The notes beneath the pieces were generated by a model. That model made no database searches. It worked only from the letters and a program-made list of their open reading frames with translations, and had not been told where the DNA came from. A stretch of DNA of 64,000 nt from Casimicrobiaceae bacterium (GTDB lineage: Bacteria; Pseudomonadota; Gammaproteobacteria; Burkholderiales; Casimicrobiaceae): the NCBI GenBank assembly GCA_026646885.1, contig JAPKHK010000002.1, positions 238,381 through 302,380 on the forward strand. The letters run 5' to 3'. Shown one piece after another: positions 39,751 to 48,609 of the stretch. The position numbers and the translations under genes are program-made. The number at the start of each line of letters is the position of its first letter. Position 1 is the first letter of the stretch.

Positions 39751-40194
39751 ATGAGCGACGTCGTCCACGTCATGGGCGAAGACCACAAGGCCTGTGACGA
39801 TCTTTTCGAGCAAGCCGAGGCGGCCGCCGGCTCAGGCGACATGGCCCAATGCGCGGAGCGTTTCAAACGGTTTCGCGGCGCCTTGCTGCGGCACTTTCGC
39901 CAGGAGGAAGAAGTGCTTTTCCCAGGCTTCGAGGAAGTCACTGGCAACACCATGGGTCCCACGCGCATGATGCGCCAGGAGCATGAGATGATGCGCGAGC
40001 TGGTCGAGCGCATGCAGATGGCGGTGGAAGCCGGCAGCGCCGAAGAATATCTGGGTGCGGCCGATACCCTCATGGTGCTGATGCAGCAGCACAACATGAA
40101 AGAAGAGGGCATCCTTTACCCCATGTGCGACAGCGTGCTGGCGGACCAATGGGGCGAGTTGCACATGAAAATGCAGGACATCAGCGGCGAGTGA
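39751..40194 (+). CDS. Hemerythrin HHE-domain protein
   Basis: 147 aa four-helix protein with di-iron ligand pattern: MGEDHKACDDLFE, LLRHFRQEEEVLFPGFE, RQEHEMMREL and MQQHNMKEEGILYP. HHE proteins in denitrification loci bind O2 or NO or repair Fe-S centres after nitrosative stress. First gene after a Dnr-type promoter; DUF2249 follows 6 bases downstream. Confidence 0.88.
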   Translation: MSDVVHVMGEDHKACDDLFEQAEAAAGSGDMAQCAERFKRFRGALLRHFRQEEEVLFPGFEEVTGNTMGPTRMMRQEHEMMRELVERMQMAVEAGSAEEYLGAADTLMVLMQQHNMKEEGILYPMCDSVLADQWGELHMKMQDISGE

Positions 40195-40200
40195 TTCGCC

Positions 40201-40425
40201 ATGGGCCAGACGCGCACCGTCGACGGCCGTGACCTGCCCGCACCCGAACCCATGGAGCGGGTGCTGGAGGCCCTGGACGGACTCCCCGCCGGTGACACGG
40301 TGCGTTTTTTGATTCACCGCGAGCCGTTCCCGCTCTACGACCTCCTGCGGCGCAGCGGCTTCGTCTGGCAGACTGAAGCCCAGGACGACGGCAGTTTCGT
40401 CATGGTCATCCGGCACGCCCGATGA
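40201..40425 (+). CDS. DUF2249 protein
   Basis: 74 aa, TusA/SirA-like small fold, with VDGRDLPAPEPMERVLEALD and HREPFPLYDLL. DUF2249 commonly neighbours HHE hemerythrins in denitrifiers. Exact function unknown. Its end overlaps the next start (ATGA). Confidence 0.85.
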   Translation: MGQTRTVDGRDLPAPEPMERVLEALDGLPAGDTVRFLIHREPFPLYDLLRRSGFVWQTEAQDDGSFVMVIRHAR

Positions 40426-41723
40426 TACTGGGTTCCGGACTTTCCTTCGATCAGGCGCCGCCGTTGGCGGTGCCGTTCCGTTTCTTTTTGTTGGCGCCAT
40501 TTTTTCTTTTGGCCTCCGGGGCGCTGATGCTCGCGCTGGGGCCAGCGACGCTCTCCTCTCGTTGGGCGCCTGAGACCTTGGCGCTGACTCATCTGGTGAC
40601 CCTCGGCTTCATTGCCCAAACCATGATCGGCGCAGTGCTGCAAGTGCTCCCGGTGATTGCGGGCAGCCCGGTGGAGCACCCGCGCGGGGTAGCCTGGGTC
40701 ACGCTGCTGGGCCTCAATGGTGGCACGCTACTGTTGGTAGCGGGTTTTCTCGCCGGTTCACCGCCTGCCTTGCAAGCCGCCGCGGTGCTGCTGGCCTTAG
40801 GCTTAGGCACCGTGATCGTGGCCGGCGCCTGGGCCATGTTGCGCGCCAACGCCGCGCCTTCGCCCACGGTCTTCGGTGTGCGCTTGGCCTTCACGGGATT
40901 GGTATTCACCCTAGTGCTGGGGGTTGTCCTCGCCTGGGCCTTGGCGACGGGCTTGCCGCTGCCGCTGCAAAAAGTGGTGTCGGCGCACGTATCCTGGGGG
41001 CTTTTCGGCTGGGTGCTGGCGCTGGTGGCCGCGGTGGCCTATCAAGTGGTGCCGATGTTCCAGATGACGCCGGCCTACCCACAGTGGCTGAGCCGGTGGC
41101 TACTGCCTAGCCTATTCGCGGCGCTACTCTTGCGGACCGCGGCGGAGTTGAGCGGGGTGGCCGAGGTCGTGCTCGCGCTGATCGAATTGGCGCTGGCAGC
41201 GTTGGTGCTCGGCTTCGCCGGGACCACGCTCTGGTTGCAGCACCGGCGCCGGCGTCGCCTGAGAGACGCCACGGTGATGTTTTGGCAGCTCGCCATGGCG
41301 GCACTGCTTTTGGCCGGGGCCTTGTGGCTGACCGGCTTATTGCTGCCCGGCCTGGCCGACGATCCGCGTTTCGCGCTGGCGCTGGGCGCGCTCATGCTGG
41401 GCGGCTTCGCGCTCTCGGTCATCAACGGCATGCTCTACAAGATCGTGCCGTTTCTGGTCTGGTTCCACTTGCAAGCGCGCGGACCGGGGAAGAGCCCTTT
41501 GAAGAGCATGAAAGACGTGCTGGCTGACAAGATGGCGTTGGGGCAATGGCGGGCGCACGCCCTGGCTCAGATCCTGCTCGTCGCAGCGGTGCTGGCGCCG
41601 CAGTGGTTTTTTTATCCCGCCGCTGCGCTGGCCACGTTTTCCGCGGCCTGGCTCACTCGCAACTTGTTGGTCGCAGTGGGGGTCTATCGTCGTGCCCTGC
41701 TGCCGCAAGGTTCTCCTGCATGA
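40422..41723 (+). CDS. NnrS-like polytopic membrane protein
   Basis: 433 aa with about twelve predicted transmembrane helices. Candidate metal-binding His residues lie in ETLALTHLVTLGF, VSAHVSWGLFGW and FLVWFHLQ. Reminiscent of NnrS and of heme-copper oxidase subunit I-like proteins encoded next to hemerythrin/DUF2249 pairs. NnrS proteins protect against NO stress. Family name is tentative. Confidence 0.65.
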   Translation: MILGSGLSFDQAPPLAVPFRFFLLAPFFLLASGALMLALGPATLSSRWAPETLALTHLVTLGFIAQTMIGAVLQVLPVIAGSPVEHPRGVAWVTLLGLNGGTLLLVAGFLAGSPPALQAAAVLLALGLGTVIVAGAWAMLRANAAPSPTVFGVRLAFTGLVFTLVLGVVLAWALATGLPLPLQKVVSAHVSWGLFGWVLALVAAVAYQVVPMFQMTPAYPQWLSRWLLPSLFAALLLRTAAELSGVAEVVLALIELALAALVLGFAGTTLWLQHRRRRRLRDATVMFWQLAMAALLLAGALWLTGLLLPGLADDPRFALALGALMLGGFALSVINGMLYKIVPFLVWFHLQARGPGKSPLKSMKDVLADKMALGQWRAHALAQILLVAAVLAPQWFFYPAAALATFSAAWLTRNLLVAVGVYRRALLPQGSPA

Positions 41724-41736
41724 GAGGCTTCTGACC

Positions 41737-43155
41737 ATGGATCTTCTGCCTGCTTTCGTCAACGTACGCGGTGCCCGCGCCTTGGTCGCGGGGGGCAGCG
41801 ATGCCGCGGCCCGCAAGGTCGAGTTGCTGCTGCGCGCTGGGGCCAAGGTGACCGTATTCGCGGCCGAGCTCTGCCCTGTGCTGGCGGACCTCGCCACCAC
41901 ACGCGTCATCGAGCACGTCGGCCGGGCGCCCGAACCCGAGGAAGTGGCCGCTGCCGCCCTGGTCTTCGCCGGTGATGCCGACGCCGCCATCAACCGACGC
42001 ATTGCACAATGGGCGCGGGGCCAGCGCGTGCCGGTGTGCGTGCTGGGCGACCCGGAAGCTTCGAGCTTCGTGGTGCCCGTGGTGATCGATCGCTCGCCCA
42101 TGGTCATCGCCATCTCTTCGGGCGGCGCCTCGCCGGTGCTCACCCGGCTTCTGCGCATGCGGCTGGAAGCGCTCATACCCGCCGGATTCGGGCGACTGGC
42201 GGCGTTTGCCGCGAGCTTTCGCGATCGCGTACGGCAGCGGCTCGCCGATTACGGCCAGCGGCGCAAGTTCTGGGAAGAAGTGCTGCAAGGGGCGATTGCC
42301 GAAAAGGTTTTCTCGGGGCAAGAGGCCGCGGCCCGCAGCGCCCTGGAAGAGGCGCTTGACGCGGCTCGGGCCGGCGCAAGGCCCCGTGGCGAGGTGTATT
42401 TGGTGGGCGCCGGACCCGGCAATCCCGATCTGATGACGTTTCGTGCCATGCGCCTGATGCAGCAGGCCGACGTGGTGCTGCACGACAACTTGCTGGGCGA
42501 CGGCATTCTCGAACTGGTGCATGCCGATGCCGAACGTATCTACGTCGGCAAGGAACGCGGCAATCATTTCTTGCCGCAAGAGGAAATCAATGCGCTGATG
42601 GTGCAGCTAGCCCTGGCCGGCAAGCGCGTGCTACGTCTCAAGGGTGGTGACCCCTTCATGTTCGGTCGCGGCGGCGAAGAGATCGAAACCCTGGTGGAAT
42701 ACGGCATCCCCTTCGAGGTCGTGCCGGGCATCACTTCGGCGGCAGGTGCGGCCTGTTATGCCGGTATTCCACTCACCCATCGCGATTACGCGCAAAGCTG
42801 CGTCTTCGTCACCGGGCACAAGCGCGACTTCAGCTGCGATCTCGATTGGCCCGGACTCACCCGGCCCAGCCAAACCGTGGTGATCTACATGGGGTTGTCG
42901 CGTTTGGCGGAAATCGCCGAGCAATTGATCGCCCATGGCCGCGCCGCGCAAACGCCCGCCGCGGTGGTGGAGCAGGCAACCACGGCCCAGCAGCGGGTGG
43001 TCACCGGCACGCTGGCGACGCTGCCGGCGCTGGCCGCCGCCAGCGAAATACGCTCTCCCGCGCTCATCATCGTCGGCGAGGTGGTTCAGCTCCACGGCAA
43101 GCTCAATTGGTTCAACGAGGCCCGCGCCGCGAACGAATCGCCGCAGTCCGTCTGA
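41737..43155 (+). CDS. cysG: Siroheme synthase (methyltransferase, dehydrogenase, ferrochelatase)
   Basis: 472 aa. The N-terminal half is precorrin-2 dehydrogenase/ferrochelatase (MDLLPAFVNVRGARALVAGG, ISSGGASPVLTRLLR). The C-terminal half is uroporphyrinogen III methyltransferase (VYLVGAGPGNPDLMTFRA, LKGGDPFMFGRGGEE). It makes siroheme, the precursor that NirDLGH decarboxylate, so here it fills the role of nirE, which is absent from the cluster. Start at 41737. Confidence 0.94.
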   Translation: MDLLPAFVNVRGARALVAGGSDAAARKVELLLRAGAKVTVFAAELCPVLADLATTRVIEHVGRAPEPEEVAAAALVFAGDADAAINRRIAQWARGQRVPVCVLGDPEASSFVVPVVIDRSPMVIAISSGGASPVLTRLLRMRLEALIPAGFGRLAAFAASFRDRVRQRLADYGQRRKFWEEVLQGAIAEKVFSGQEAAARSALEEALDAARAGARPRGEVYLVGAGPGNPDLMTFRAMRLMQQADVVLHDNLLGDGILELVHADAERIYVGKERGNHFLPQEEINALMVQLALAGKRVLRLKGGDPFMFGRGGEEIETLVEYGIPFEVVPGITSAAGAACYAGIPLTHRDYAQSCVFVTGHKRDFSCDLDWPGLTRPSQTVVIYMGLSRLAEIAEQLIAHGRAAQTPAAVVEQATTAQQRVVTGTLATLPALAAASEIRSPALIIVGEVVQLHGKLNWFNEARAANESPQSV

Positions 43156-43318
43156 AGTGGCGCGTCCCTGCCTAGGGGGCGATGGCCGTGAGCCTGATTG
43201 TGCCATCGCGCGCGGCAATGACGTTGACATCGATCTCCCATCGGTCTACAGTGCCTCTACACTCGCTGCCCAGGGCGGCCGTGTGCCTACCGAATGGCGA
43301 AGAACGGGAGGAATCGAA

Positions 43319-43864
43319 ATGCAACGACTGTTTCTTGCAGTGATGGTCCTTTTGGCGGCAACCCTGGGCGCTGGAACCGCTGTTGCCCAGTACGGCCCCT
43401 CACCCTCCTGGGTGCTTACACAAGGGGTCGCCGGCAGTTGCGCTGGCGACGACATCTCTCTCGGCGGAGTCTACGTCAACGTGTTGTCGCCGGCCTCGGA
43501 AAACGGGGTGCTGTCGGCACCTGGGTTCCCGAATCTCGGCTACACGTCCGACACGACTTTCACGGGGGTCGGAGTCTTCGGTTTCACGGCCTTCACAGCG
43601 CCTTATTCGCTGCCCGCCAACACCCCACTCACTCTTTCGGTAACGACCTACCGCATGCCCAGTTTCCTTGGTGGCGTCGCCTATGTGAGCTATATCACAT
43701 GGGATTGCACGACTGGCCAAGTCATTGCGATGGGGGGAGAGGCTTTCGGTTTGGTGATCCCGACACTTTCGCCGGCCGGACTGATGACGCTCACCCTTCT
43801 TCTTGCCGCCGTGGCATTTCTGGTTCACCGGCGACGCAAGCGAGGCGGGACACCGGTCGGTTAG
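43319..43864 (+). CDS. Secreted protein with IPTL-CTERM sorting signal
   Basis: 181 aa. Signal peptide ending GTAVAQYG, a beta-rich body of about 120 aa with two cysteines (GSCAGDD and TWDCTTG), then a C-terminal tripartite signal: VIPTLSPAG, a hydrophobic helix, and a basic RRRKRGG tail. This is the IPTL variant of PEP-CTERM sorting, normally tied to an exosortase and exopolysaccharide. GGGAGGA precedes the ATG. Body domain not recognised. Confidence 0.85.
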   Translation: MQRLFLAVMVLLAATLGAGTAVAQYGPSPSWVLTQGVAGSCAGDDISLGGVYVNVLSPASENGVLSAPGFPNLGYTSDTTFTGVGVFGFTAFTAPYSLPANTPLTLSVTTYRMPSFLGGVAYVSYITWDCTTGQVIAMGGEAFGLVIPTLSPAGLMTLTLLLAAVAFLVHRRRKRGGTPVG

Positions 43865-44190
43865 GCAAGTTGGCCGGCTACCCTCGCGCTACTTGTTGGG
43901 CGGCATAGTAGCCCTCCGCGAATCCTCCGCGCGGAGGAAGCCGTGCGCGGGCGCGTGGGCGGCCCAGCCCCCAGGCGGGCAAAAGCGGGTATCATTAAGC
44001 TTTGCTTCAACGCTGTGCTACGCACACTCATCTGACCGACCTCGAGGCTTGTCTCTTGCCGGAAGAGGGCGGTCTTCGCTCTGAAGGCCGGCGGTTGAAT
44101 CGCGTTGCCGAGGGGGAAGGCCGTCCCGATCGTGCTGCCGTATTTCGAAGCGCTGCGCGTTGGCCAGCCTGGGTTCTGGAGGAAGTCGTC
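43865..44190. other. Gene-free intergenic stretch
   Basis: 326 bases with no convincing gene. A 14-bp perfect palindrome, CCTCCGCGCGGAGG, sits at 43924-43937 and could be a binding site or hairpin. The open frame of the next gene extends back through 44002, but the extension looks non-coding. Confidence 0.4.
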
Positions 44191-44874
44191 GTGATCAAAG
44201 AGGAATCGGGCGGTGGTGCGCTGGGGAAGTATGCGCCTCCGTATCACCAATCCTTTTACCCATTTTGGCCCAAGCATGCTTTGCGCGCGGGAGCCTTGAT
44301 CGCCGCCGTGTTCTTCGTCCTGGTACTGCTCGCTTCGTTCTGGCGTGTACCGATCGACCCAGCGATGCCGCCTCTGCCTGACGAGGGCATGCATGTTCCA
44401 TCGCCCGAGTGGTACCTCTTTTTGGTGTTTCAGCCTTTCTGGTATTTCACCGGGGATCTGACCAAGTGGCTGCCTCTGGGTACCTTCTGGATTCCTTTGC
44501 TGGTTTTCACGCTGCTACTCGCGGTGCCGGTGATCTTGCGGCGGGGAGCGCCGCGCCCGGCAGGTTCTGTCCGTAAGCTGCCGCTACTGCTGGTGGCCCT
44601 GGGCATCTGGATGATCGGCGCCGGCGCGGTGGTCGGCAGCGGTGCGCCAGCCAAAACGTTGGGTTGTCCCTCCTGCCACAACGCGACCATGGGTGAGCGG
44701 CAATATCTGCCCCCGGCTGATGTCGCCACCTACTTGCGGGAGTCTCGCCGCCAGCAGATCGACGTCGGTCGGTACAATATCGGCAGCGAAGGGCATACCG
44801 GGGCCGAGGGCGGCTCATACAAGGATGCCAACTGGCAACTGCGGCATTTCTACGAACCAACCATGACTTGGTGA
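44191..44874 (+). CDS. Cytochrome b C-terminal-half protein with an appended c-type heme
   Basis: About 227 aa. About three transmembrane helices and the Qo-site PEWY motif in PSPEWYLFLVFQPFW, typical of the C-terminal half of cytochrome b (PetD-like). After the last helix comes a periplasmic tail with CPSCHNATMG, a c-heme site. The N-terminal half with the b-heme histidines and a Rieske protein are not encoded nearby. GTG at 44191 is chosen for its GGAGGA ribosome-binding site. Probably a membrane partner in the cytochrome network downstream. Confidence 0.72.
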   Translation: MIKEESGGGALGKYAPPYHQSFYPFWPKHALRAGALIAAVFFVLVLLASFWRVPIDPAMPPLPDEGMHVPSPEWYLFLVFQPFWYFTGDLTKWLPLGTFWIPLLVFTLLLAVPVILRRGAPRPAGSVRKLPLLLVALGIWMIGAGAVVGSGAPAKTLGCPSCHNATMGERQYLPPADVATYLRESRRQQIDVGRYNIGSEGHTGAEGGSYKDANWQLRHFYEPTMTW

Positions 44875-44882
44875 ATGAGGCG

Positions 44883-46124
44883 ATGAGCGGCAACGGTGGT
44901 GGAGCTCGACTTTGGGCCTGGTCGGGTGTCGTGTCGATTTGTTGGGGGCTGGCCGTTGGGGCGATGGCGCAAGGGCACGACCACGACCATGGCTCCAGGG
45001 CACCTGCGGCGCAGGTGACGGGGCCGGTGCGCGAACTGGTCTTGCCCGAAGGGCTCAACTCGCCGCAGTCGATGGCCATCGATCCGGCCGGCAGAATCTG
45101 GTTTTCGGAAAAAGTTGGCAAGAAGCTGACCATGTACGATCCGGAGAAAAACGCTTTTACTAGCGTTTCGCTGCCGGCGAGTTGGGGCAGTGTCGGGTTT
45201 TCGCAAATTACCGCCGGCCCGAGCGGCGAAATCTGGTTTACTGTGAATCGCTGGGCCGAAGGCTCGGATGAGCCACACTTGCTCGGCCGGTTCACACCGG
45301 AGGACGGCTATTTCACCAAGCTTGCCGTTCCCAACCGCGCCATCCCACAGGAGTTGATGGTCGATGCCCGAGGGGTGATCTGGTTTTTTGCCGCAAACAA
45401 GAATCATCTGTATCGGGTCGATCCCAAGAGCTTCGCGCTCAAGGGCTTTCCAATACCAACGCTCAACGGGCATCCCCGCAGTCTCGCGGCGGCGCCCGAC
45501 GGGCAGATTTGGTTTGTCGAAGCCAATACCAACAAGATCGGCCAGTTCGACCCGGAAAAGGGAACCTTCCGTGAACATGAAGTGCTGACCTCCTTCTCCA
45601 ATCCGGGGCGCCTGTCCATCGATGGACAGGGGCGGATCTGGTTCGTGCAGGTTACCGCCAATCGCATCGGCGTCTTTTCACCCGACAAGCAGCGTTTCGA
45701 CGAAGTGATCGTGCCCACGCCAGGGAGCGCGCCGGTGGCATTGGTGAGCGACGCGCAGGGCAACATCTGGTTTCTGGAGTACAAGGGTAACAAAGTCGGT
45801 TACTTCAATCCCCAGTTGGCGCAGTTCCGTGAGTACGACATCCCCACTTATGGCAGCCTGCCGGCCGAACTGGTGCTCGATGCCAAGCGAGGCCGGCTAT
45901 GGTTTACGCAAAGTGCGACGGACGCCAAGCGCCTGGGCATGCTGGTGATCGAAGAAGCGCTGCGCTCCGGTGTACCGCTTTCCGGAGCCGCAACACTACC
46001 GGCTGCGCCGGTGTCCAAGGACGGCAGTGCGCAGCGCTGGCTGGTTGCGCTGGCAGGCGTGGCGGGGGTACTTGCCCTCGGTGCCTGGTTCGCGGTGCGG
46101 TCGCTGCGCCGGCGGGAGTCCTGA
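44883..46124 (+). CDS. Membrane-anchored streptogramin-lyase-like beta-propeller protein 1
   Basis: About 413 aa. N-terminal signal, a His-rich stretch (GHDHDHGS), then about seven blades with the repeated I-W-F pattern (GRIWFSEKVGKKL, GEIWFTVNRW, GQIWFVEANTNKIG, GNIWFLEYKGNKVG), as in Vgb/SMP-30-like lactonase propellers. A C-terminal transmembrane helix (WLVALAGVAGVLALGAWFAV) anchors it. Drug resistance is unlikely; respiratory context suggests a periplasmic structural or redox-partner role. GTG at 44871 is an alternative start. Confidence 0.75.
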   Translation: MSGNGGGARLWAWSGVVSICWGLAVGAMAQGHDHDHGSRAPAAQVTGPVRELVLPEGLNSPQSMAIDPAGRIWFSEKVGKKLTMYDPEKNAFTSVSLPASWGSVGFSQITAGPSGEIWFTVNRWAEGSDEPHLLGRFTPEDGYFTKLAVPNRAIPQELMVDARGVIWFFAANKNHLYRVDPKSFALKGFPIPTLNGHPRSLAAAPDGQIWFVEANTNKIGQFDPEKGTFREHEVLTSFSNPGRLSIDGQGRIWFVQVTANRIGVFSPDKQRFDEVIVPTPGSAPVALVSDAQGNIWFLEYKGNKVGYFNPQLAQFREYDIPTYGSLPAELVLDAKRGRLWFTQSATDAKRLGMLVIEEALRSGVPLSGAATLPAAPVSKDGSAQRWLVALAGVAGVLALGAWFAVRSLRRRES

Positions 46125-46147
46125 GCGTTCGCCGGGGTGGTCGGGTG

Positions 46148-47173
46148 ATGCGGTTCGAGTGGCGAAGTATGCGCTGGTGTTGGGCAGCATTGAGCGCACT
46201 GCTGGCGGCGGTATGCGCCCTGGGTGCGCGCGCGGCCGAGGATCCTGCCCGAGCGCTTGAAGCGGTGACGATCGCGACGGCGCATGCCTTTCCGACCCGA
46301 CTCGCCATCGATGCGCGCGACCGAGTTTGGTATATCCAGTCAAACTTTCATCGCCTGGGCAGTTTTCAGCCCGAGGGGGCGCGCTTTTCCGAGCATGCTC
46401 CGCCCACGCCCAGCAGTTTTCCGGCCGACCTGTGCGTCAGCCCGGAGGGGAAGATCTGGATCGCGCAAGCCAATGCCAACCAGATCGCCGTATTTGAACC
46501 AACCACGGGCCGCTGGAAGGAGTTCGACGTGCCCAGCATCGACAGCTTGCCCTCGCGCATCGCCGTCGATGGCGCCGGGCGAATCTGGTTCACCGAGTTC
46601 TACGGCAACAAGGTCGGTATGTTCGATCCGAAGGCGGAACGCTTTCGTGAATATGCCATCGGCTTGGCGAACAGCCGGCCCGCCGGCATCGTGGCCGATG
46701 CGAAGGGGACGATCTGGCTCTTGCTTACCCAAGGCAATAAGCTGGTCCGTCTTTACCCGAAGGACGGCAGCATGCGCGAATTCCCATTGCCCCAAGCCTT
46801 CGAATCACCGCGCGATCTAGCCATCGACAAGAGCGGCAAGCTCTGGTTTGGCGGGCACATCGGCCGCAATCTGCTGGCTTTCGACCCGGCCCGCGAACGG
46901 TTCGCGTCTTATTCCATCCCCAAGGGCGGTGTGGTCGAGTCCCTGGTGGCGGCGGGTGATGGCAAGATCTACTTCACCCAGCGCACCAGCAGCCGCATCG
47001 GGGTTTTCGATCCGGCGACACGCGGCTTCATAGAAATCGAGACGGAGGCAGGCAAAAGCCGGCCTGCCGGTATAGGCAAGGACAGCAAAGGCAACGTCTG
47101 GTTTGCCGATACCGAAAAGAACGCGCTGGTCCGCCTGGATACTGCGATCGTGCCCAAACTCGCTTTGCGTTAA
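46148..47173 (+). CDS. Secreted streptogramin-lyase-like beta-propeller protein 2
   Basis: About 341 aa. Signal peptide ending ALGARAAE, then seven I-W-F/Y type blades (GKIWIAQANANQIAVFEP, GRIWFTEFYGNKVGMFDP, GNVWFADTEKNALVRLD). Closely related in pattern to the preceding gene product, indicating a tandem duplication, but without its C-terminal helix. No cysteine or heme motif. Confidence 0.75.
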   Translation: MRFEWRSMRWCWAALSALLAAVCALGARAAEDPARALEAVTIATAHAFPTRLAIDARDRVWYIQSNFHRLGSFQPEGARFSEHAPPTPSSFPADLCVSPEGKIWIAQANANQIAVFEPTTGRWKEFDVPSIDSLPSRIAVDGAGRIWFTEFYGNKVGMFDPKAERFREYAIGLANSRPAGIVADAKGTIWLLLTQGNKLVRLYPKDGSMREFPLPQAFESPRDLAIDKSGKLWFGGHIGRNLLAFDPARERFASYSIPKGGVVESLVAAGDGKIYFTQRTSSRIGVFDPATRGFIEIETEAGKSRPAGIGKDSKGNVWFADTEKNALVRLDTAIVPKLALR

Positions 47174-47221
47174 CATGTCGATGATGGTGTTGCAGATGAT
47201 GCCGAAGTGGAGGTTCGACCG

Positions 47222-47728
47222 ATGACGAGGCGGGCGTGGCTCGCGGCGACGCTGCTCGTTTTGGCGGGCGCGGCAGCGGTAGCCTTGTTCGTGCCCAATC
47301 CGCTTTCGGCGAAGGTCGCGGCCGAAGCAAAATACCGCGGCCTGATGCCCTATACCACCGACGAAGCGATCGCCATCGCCTACGGTCGCTGCACCGGCTG
47401 CCATAACGCCGACAAGATACTCAAGTATTGCGCGCGCTGCGGCCCGCCGTTTATCGTGGTGACTCATACGATGAAGAAGTACGTGGAACTCAGCAACCGA
47501 AACAAGGAGGTGGTACGCCCCTTCTCAGACGCTGAGCTGGTCGCAATTACCCAGGCATGGAATGCCATGGTGGGGAACTGGGAAGCGGGTTGGGGCGAGA
47601 AGAACCTCAAGCGCCTGCTCCAGAATGACGGCGCGTTGATTGCGCTGCTGGAGACACCGATCGAGCAGCGACCGATAGAAACGGCGCTCAAAGACAGGCG
47701 CGCGCCAGGGGCGTACAAAGAACAATAA
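47222..47728 (+). CDS. Membrane-anchored monoheme cytochrome c
   Basis: 168 aa. N-terminal hydrophobic segment (LAATLLVLAGAAAVALFV), heme site GRCTGCHNAD and an additional CARC pair seven residues later whose role is unclear. A Met-containing C-terminal helix (TQAWNAMVGNWEAGW) could supply the distal ligand. Ends the group with the cytochrome b-like and propeller genes. Confidence 0.78.
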   Translation: MTRRAWLAATLLVLAGAAAVALFVPNPLSAKVAAEAKYRGLMPYTTDEAIAIAYGRCTGCHNADKILKYCARCGPPFIVVTHTMKKYVELSNRNKEVVRPFSDAELVAITQAWNAMVGNWEAGWGEKNLKRLLQNDGALIALLETPIEQRPIETALKDRRAPGAYKEQ

Positions 47729-47825
47729 AACGCCTCGCGCGTCAAGCCGGGATCGCTCCGGTGCGGCCGTATTGATCGAAGTCACGCGTTCCAGCGATTG
47801 CGCCGCAATATCCCCACCCGAACAA

Positions 47826-47839
47826 TTGACATTTATCAA
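47826..47839 (+). promoter_or_regulatory. Dnr/FNR-type box upstream of the cytochrome/bd-like operon
   Basis: TTGACATTTATCAA fits TTGAY-N4-RTCAA. It is centred about 96 bases before the ATG at 47928. No strong -10 hexamer stands out at the expected place. It places the bd-like operon under the same control as nirS. Confidence 0.75.
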
Positions 47840-47927
47840 GCGCTAAAGTAAAAACCGAACAGTTACGTTTTGCAGATTGGTCTAGTCGCGGTTTGTTACT
47901 AATCCACGGTATTGGGAAGGGACGCAT

Positions 47928-48578
47928 ATGAAGTTGCTTGCAGGTGTCGCAGCCCTCGCGGGAGCCTGGGCGCTCGTTTCGTCGCCGGCTTTGGCGGCGG
48001 GAGGAGACGCGATATTCAAGAAGAACTGTGCCAGCTGTCACTACACCGACGGTCCGGCAAAAGAGAAGACCATCGCCGATCAGTTGGCGAAAAAGGGTCC
48101 CGAACTCTGGTATGCCGGCAGCAAGTTCCAAAAGGCCTGGCTCACCGATTGGCTGCAAAAGCCCGTACCCATTCGTCCCCTGAAATACAATTCGATCAAG
48201 GACAAGAATGCCGGCGATCACCCGAAATCCTCGGCGGCGGACGCTGGAGCTCTAGCCGACTATTTGATGGGGCTTACCAGTCCCGCAGTGAAGGCTGGAA
48301 CCATCCAGGCCAAGGAATCGGTTCAGGGGCGGGCGATCTTCACCAAGAAGATGCCCTGCACGGGTTGCCATACCTACCCCGCCAAGGGACAGGTTCAAGG
48401 CGGCTTGAGCGGCCCGTCGTTGGTGGGAGCGAGCAAGCGCCTCAATCCCGATTGGATTGGTGCCTATCTGGCCAATACCAAGACCTTCAAGCCCGTTCGG
48501 GACATGCCGGATTTTGCTGGCGCCCTGAATCCGAAAGACATCGAAAACGTGGCCGCTTATGTGGCCTCGTTCCAGTGA
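47928..48578 (+). CDS. Periplasmic diheme cytochrome c
   Basis: 216 aa. Signal peptide ending SPALAAGG and two c-heme sites, CASCHYTDG and CTGCHTYPA, in tandem class I-like domains; Met candidates include DMPDFAGAL. First gene after a Dnr box. Probably an electron carrier for the reductases encoded downstream. Confidence 0.85.
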   Translation: MKLLAGVAALAGAWALVSSPALAAGGDAIFKKNCASCHYTDGPAKEKTIADQLAKKGPELWYAGSKFQKAWLTDWLQKPVPIRPLKYNSIKDKNAGDHPKSSAADAGALADYLMGLTSPAVKAGTIQAKESVQGRAIFTKKMPCTGCHTYPAKGQVQGGLSGPSLVGASKRLNPDWIGAYLANTKTFKPVRDMPDFAGALNPKDIENVAAYVASFQ

Positions 48579-48609
48579 AGCCTCAAGGCGTATCGCGGAG
48601 GGATAGTTC

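Noticed and set aside
43224-43237. Sixth Dnr box before the IPTL-CTERM gene
   Set aside because: Only the TTGAC half matches; the second half (ATCTC) does not fit RTCAA.
44002-44190. N-terminal extension of the cytochrome b-like protein
   Set aside because: The in-frame stretch is Arg/Glu-rich and unlike the family; the GTG at 44191 has a clear ribosome-binding site.
44883-47173. Streptogramin resistance genes
   Set aside because: The propeller repeat pattern alone does not show lyase activity, and the neighbours are cytochromes.
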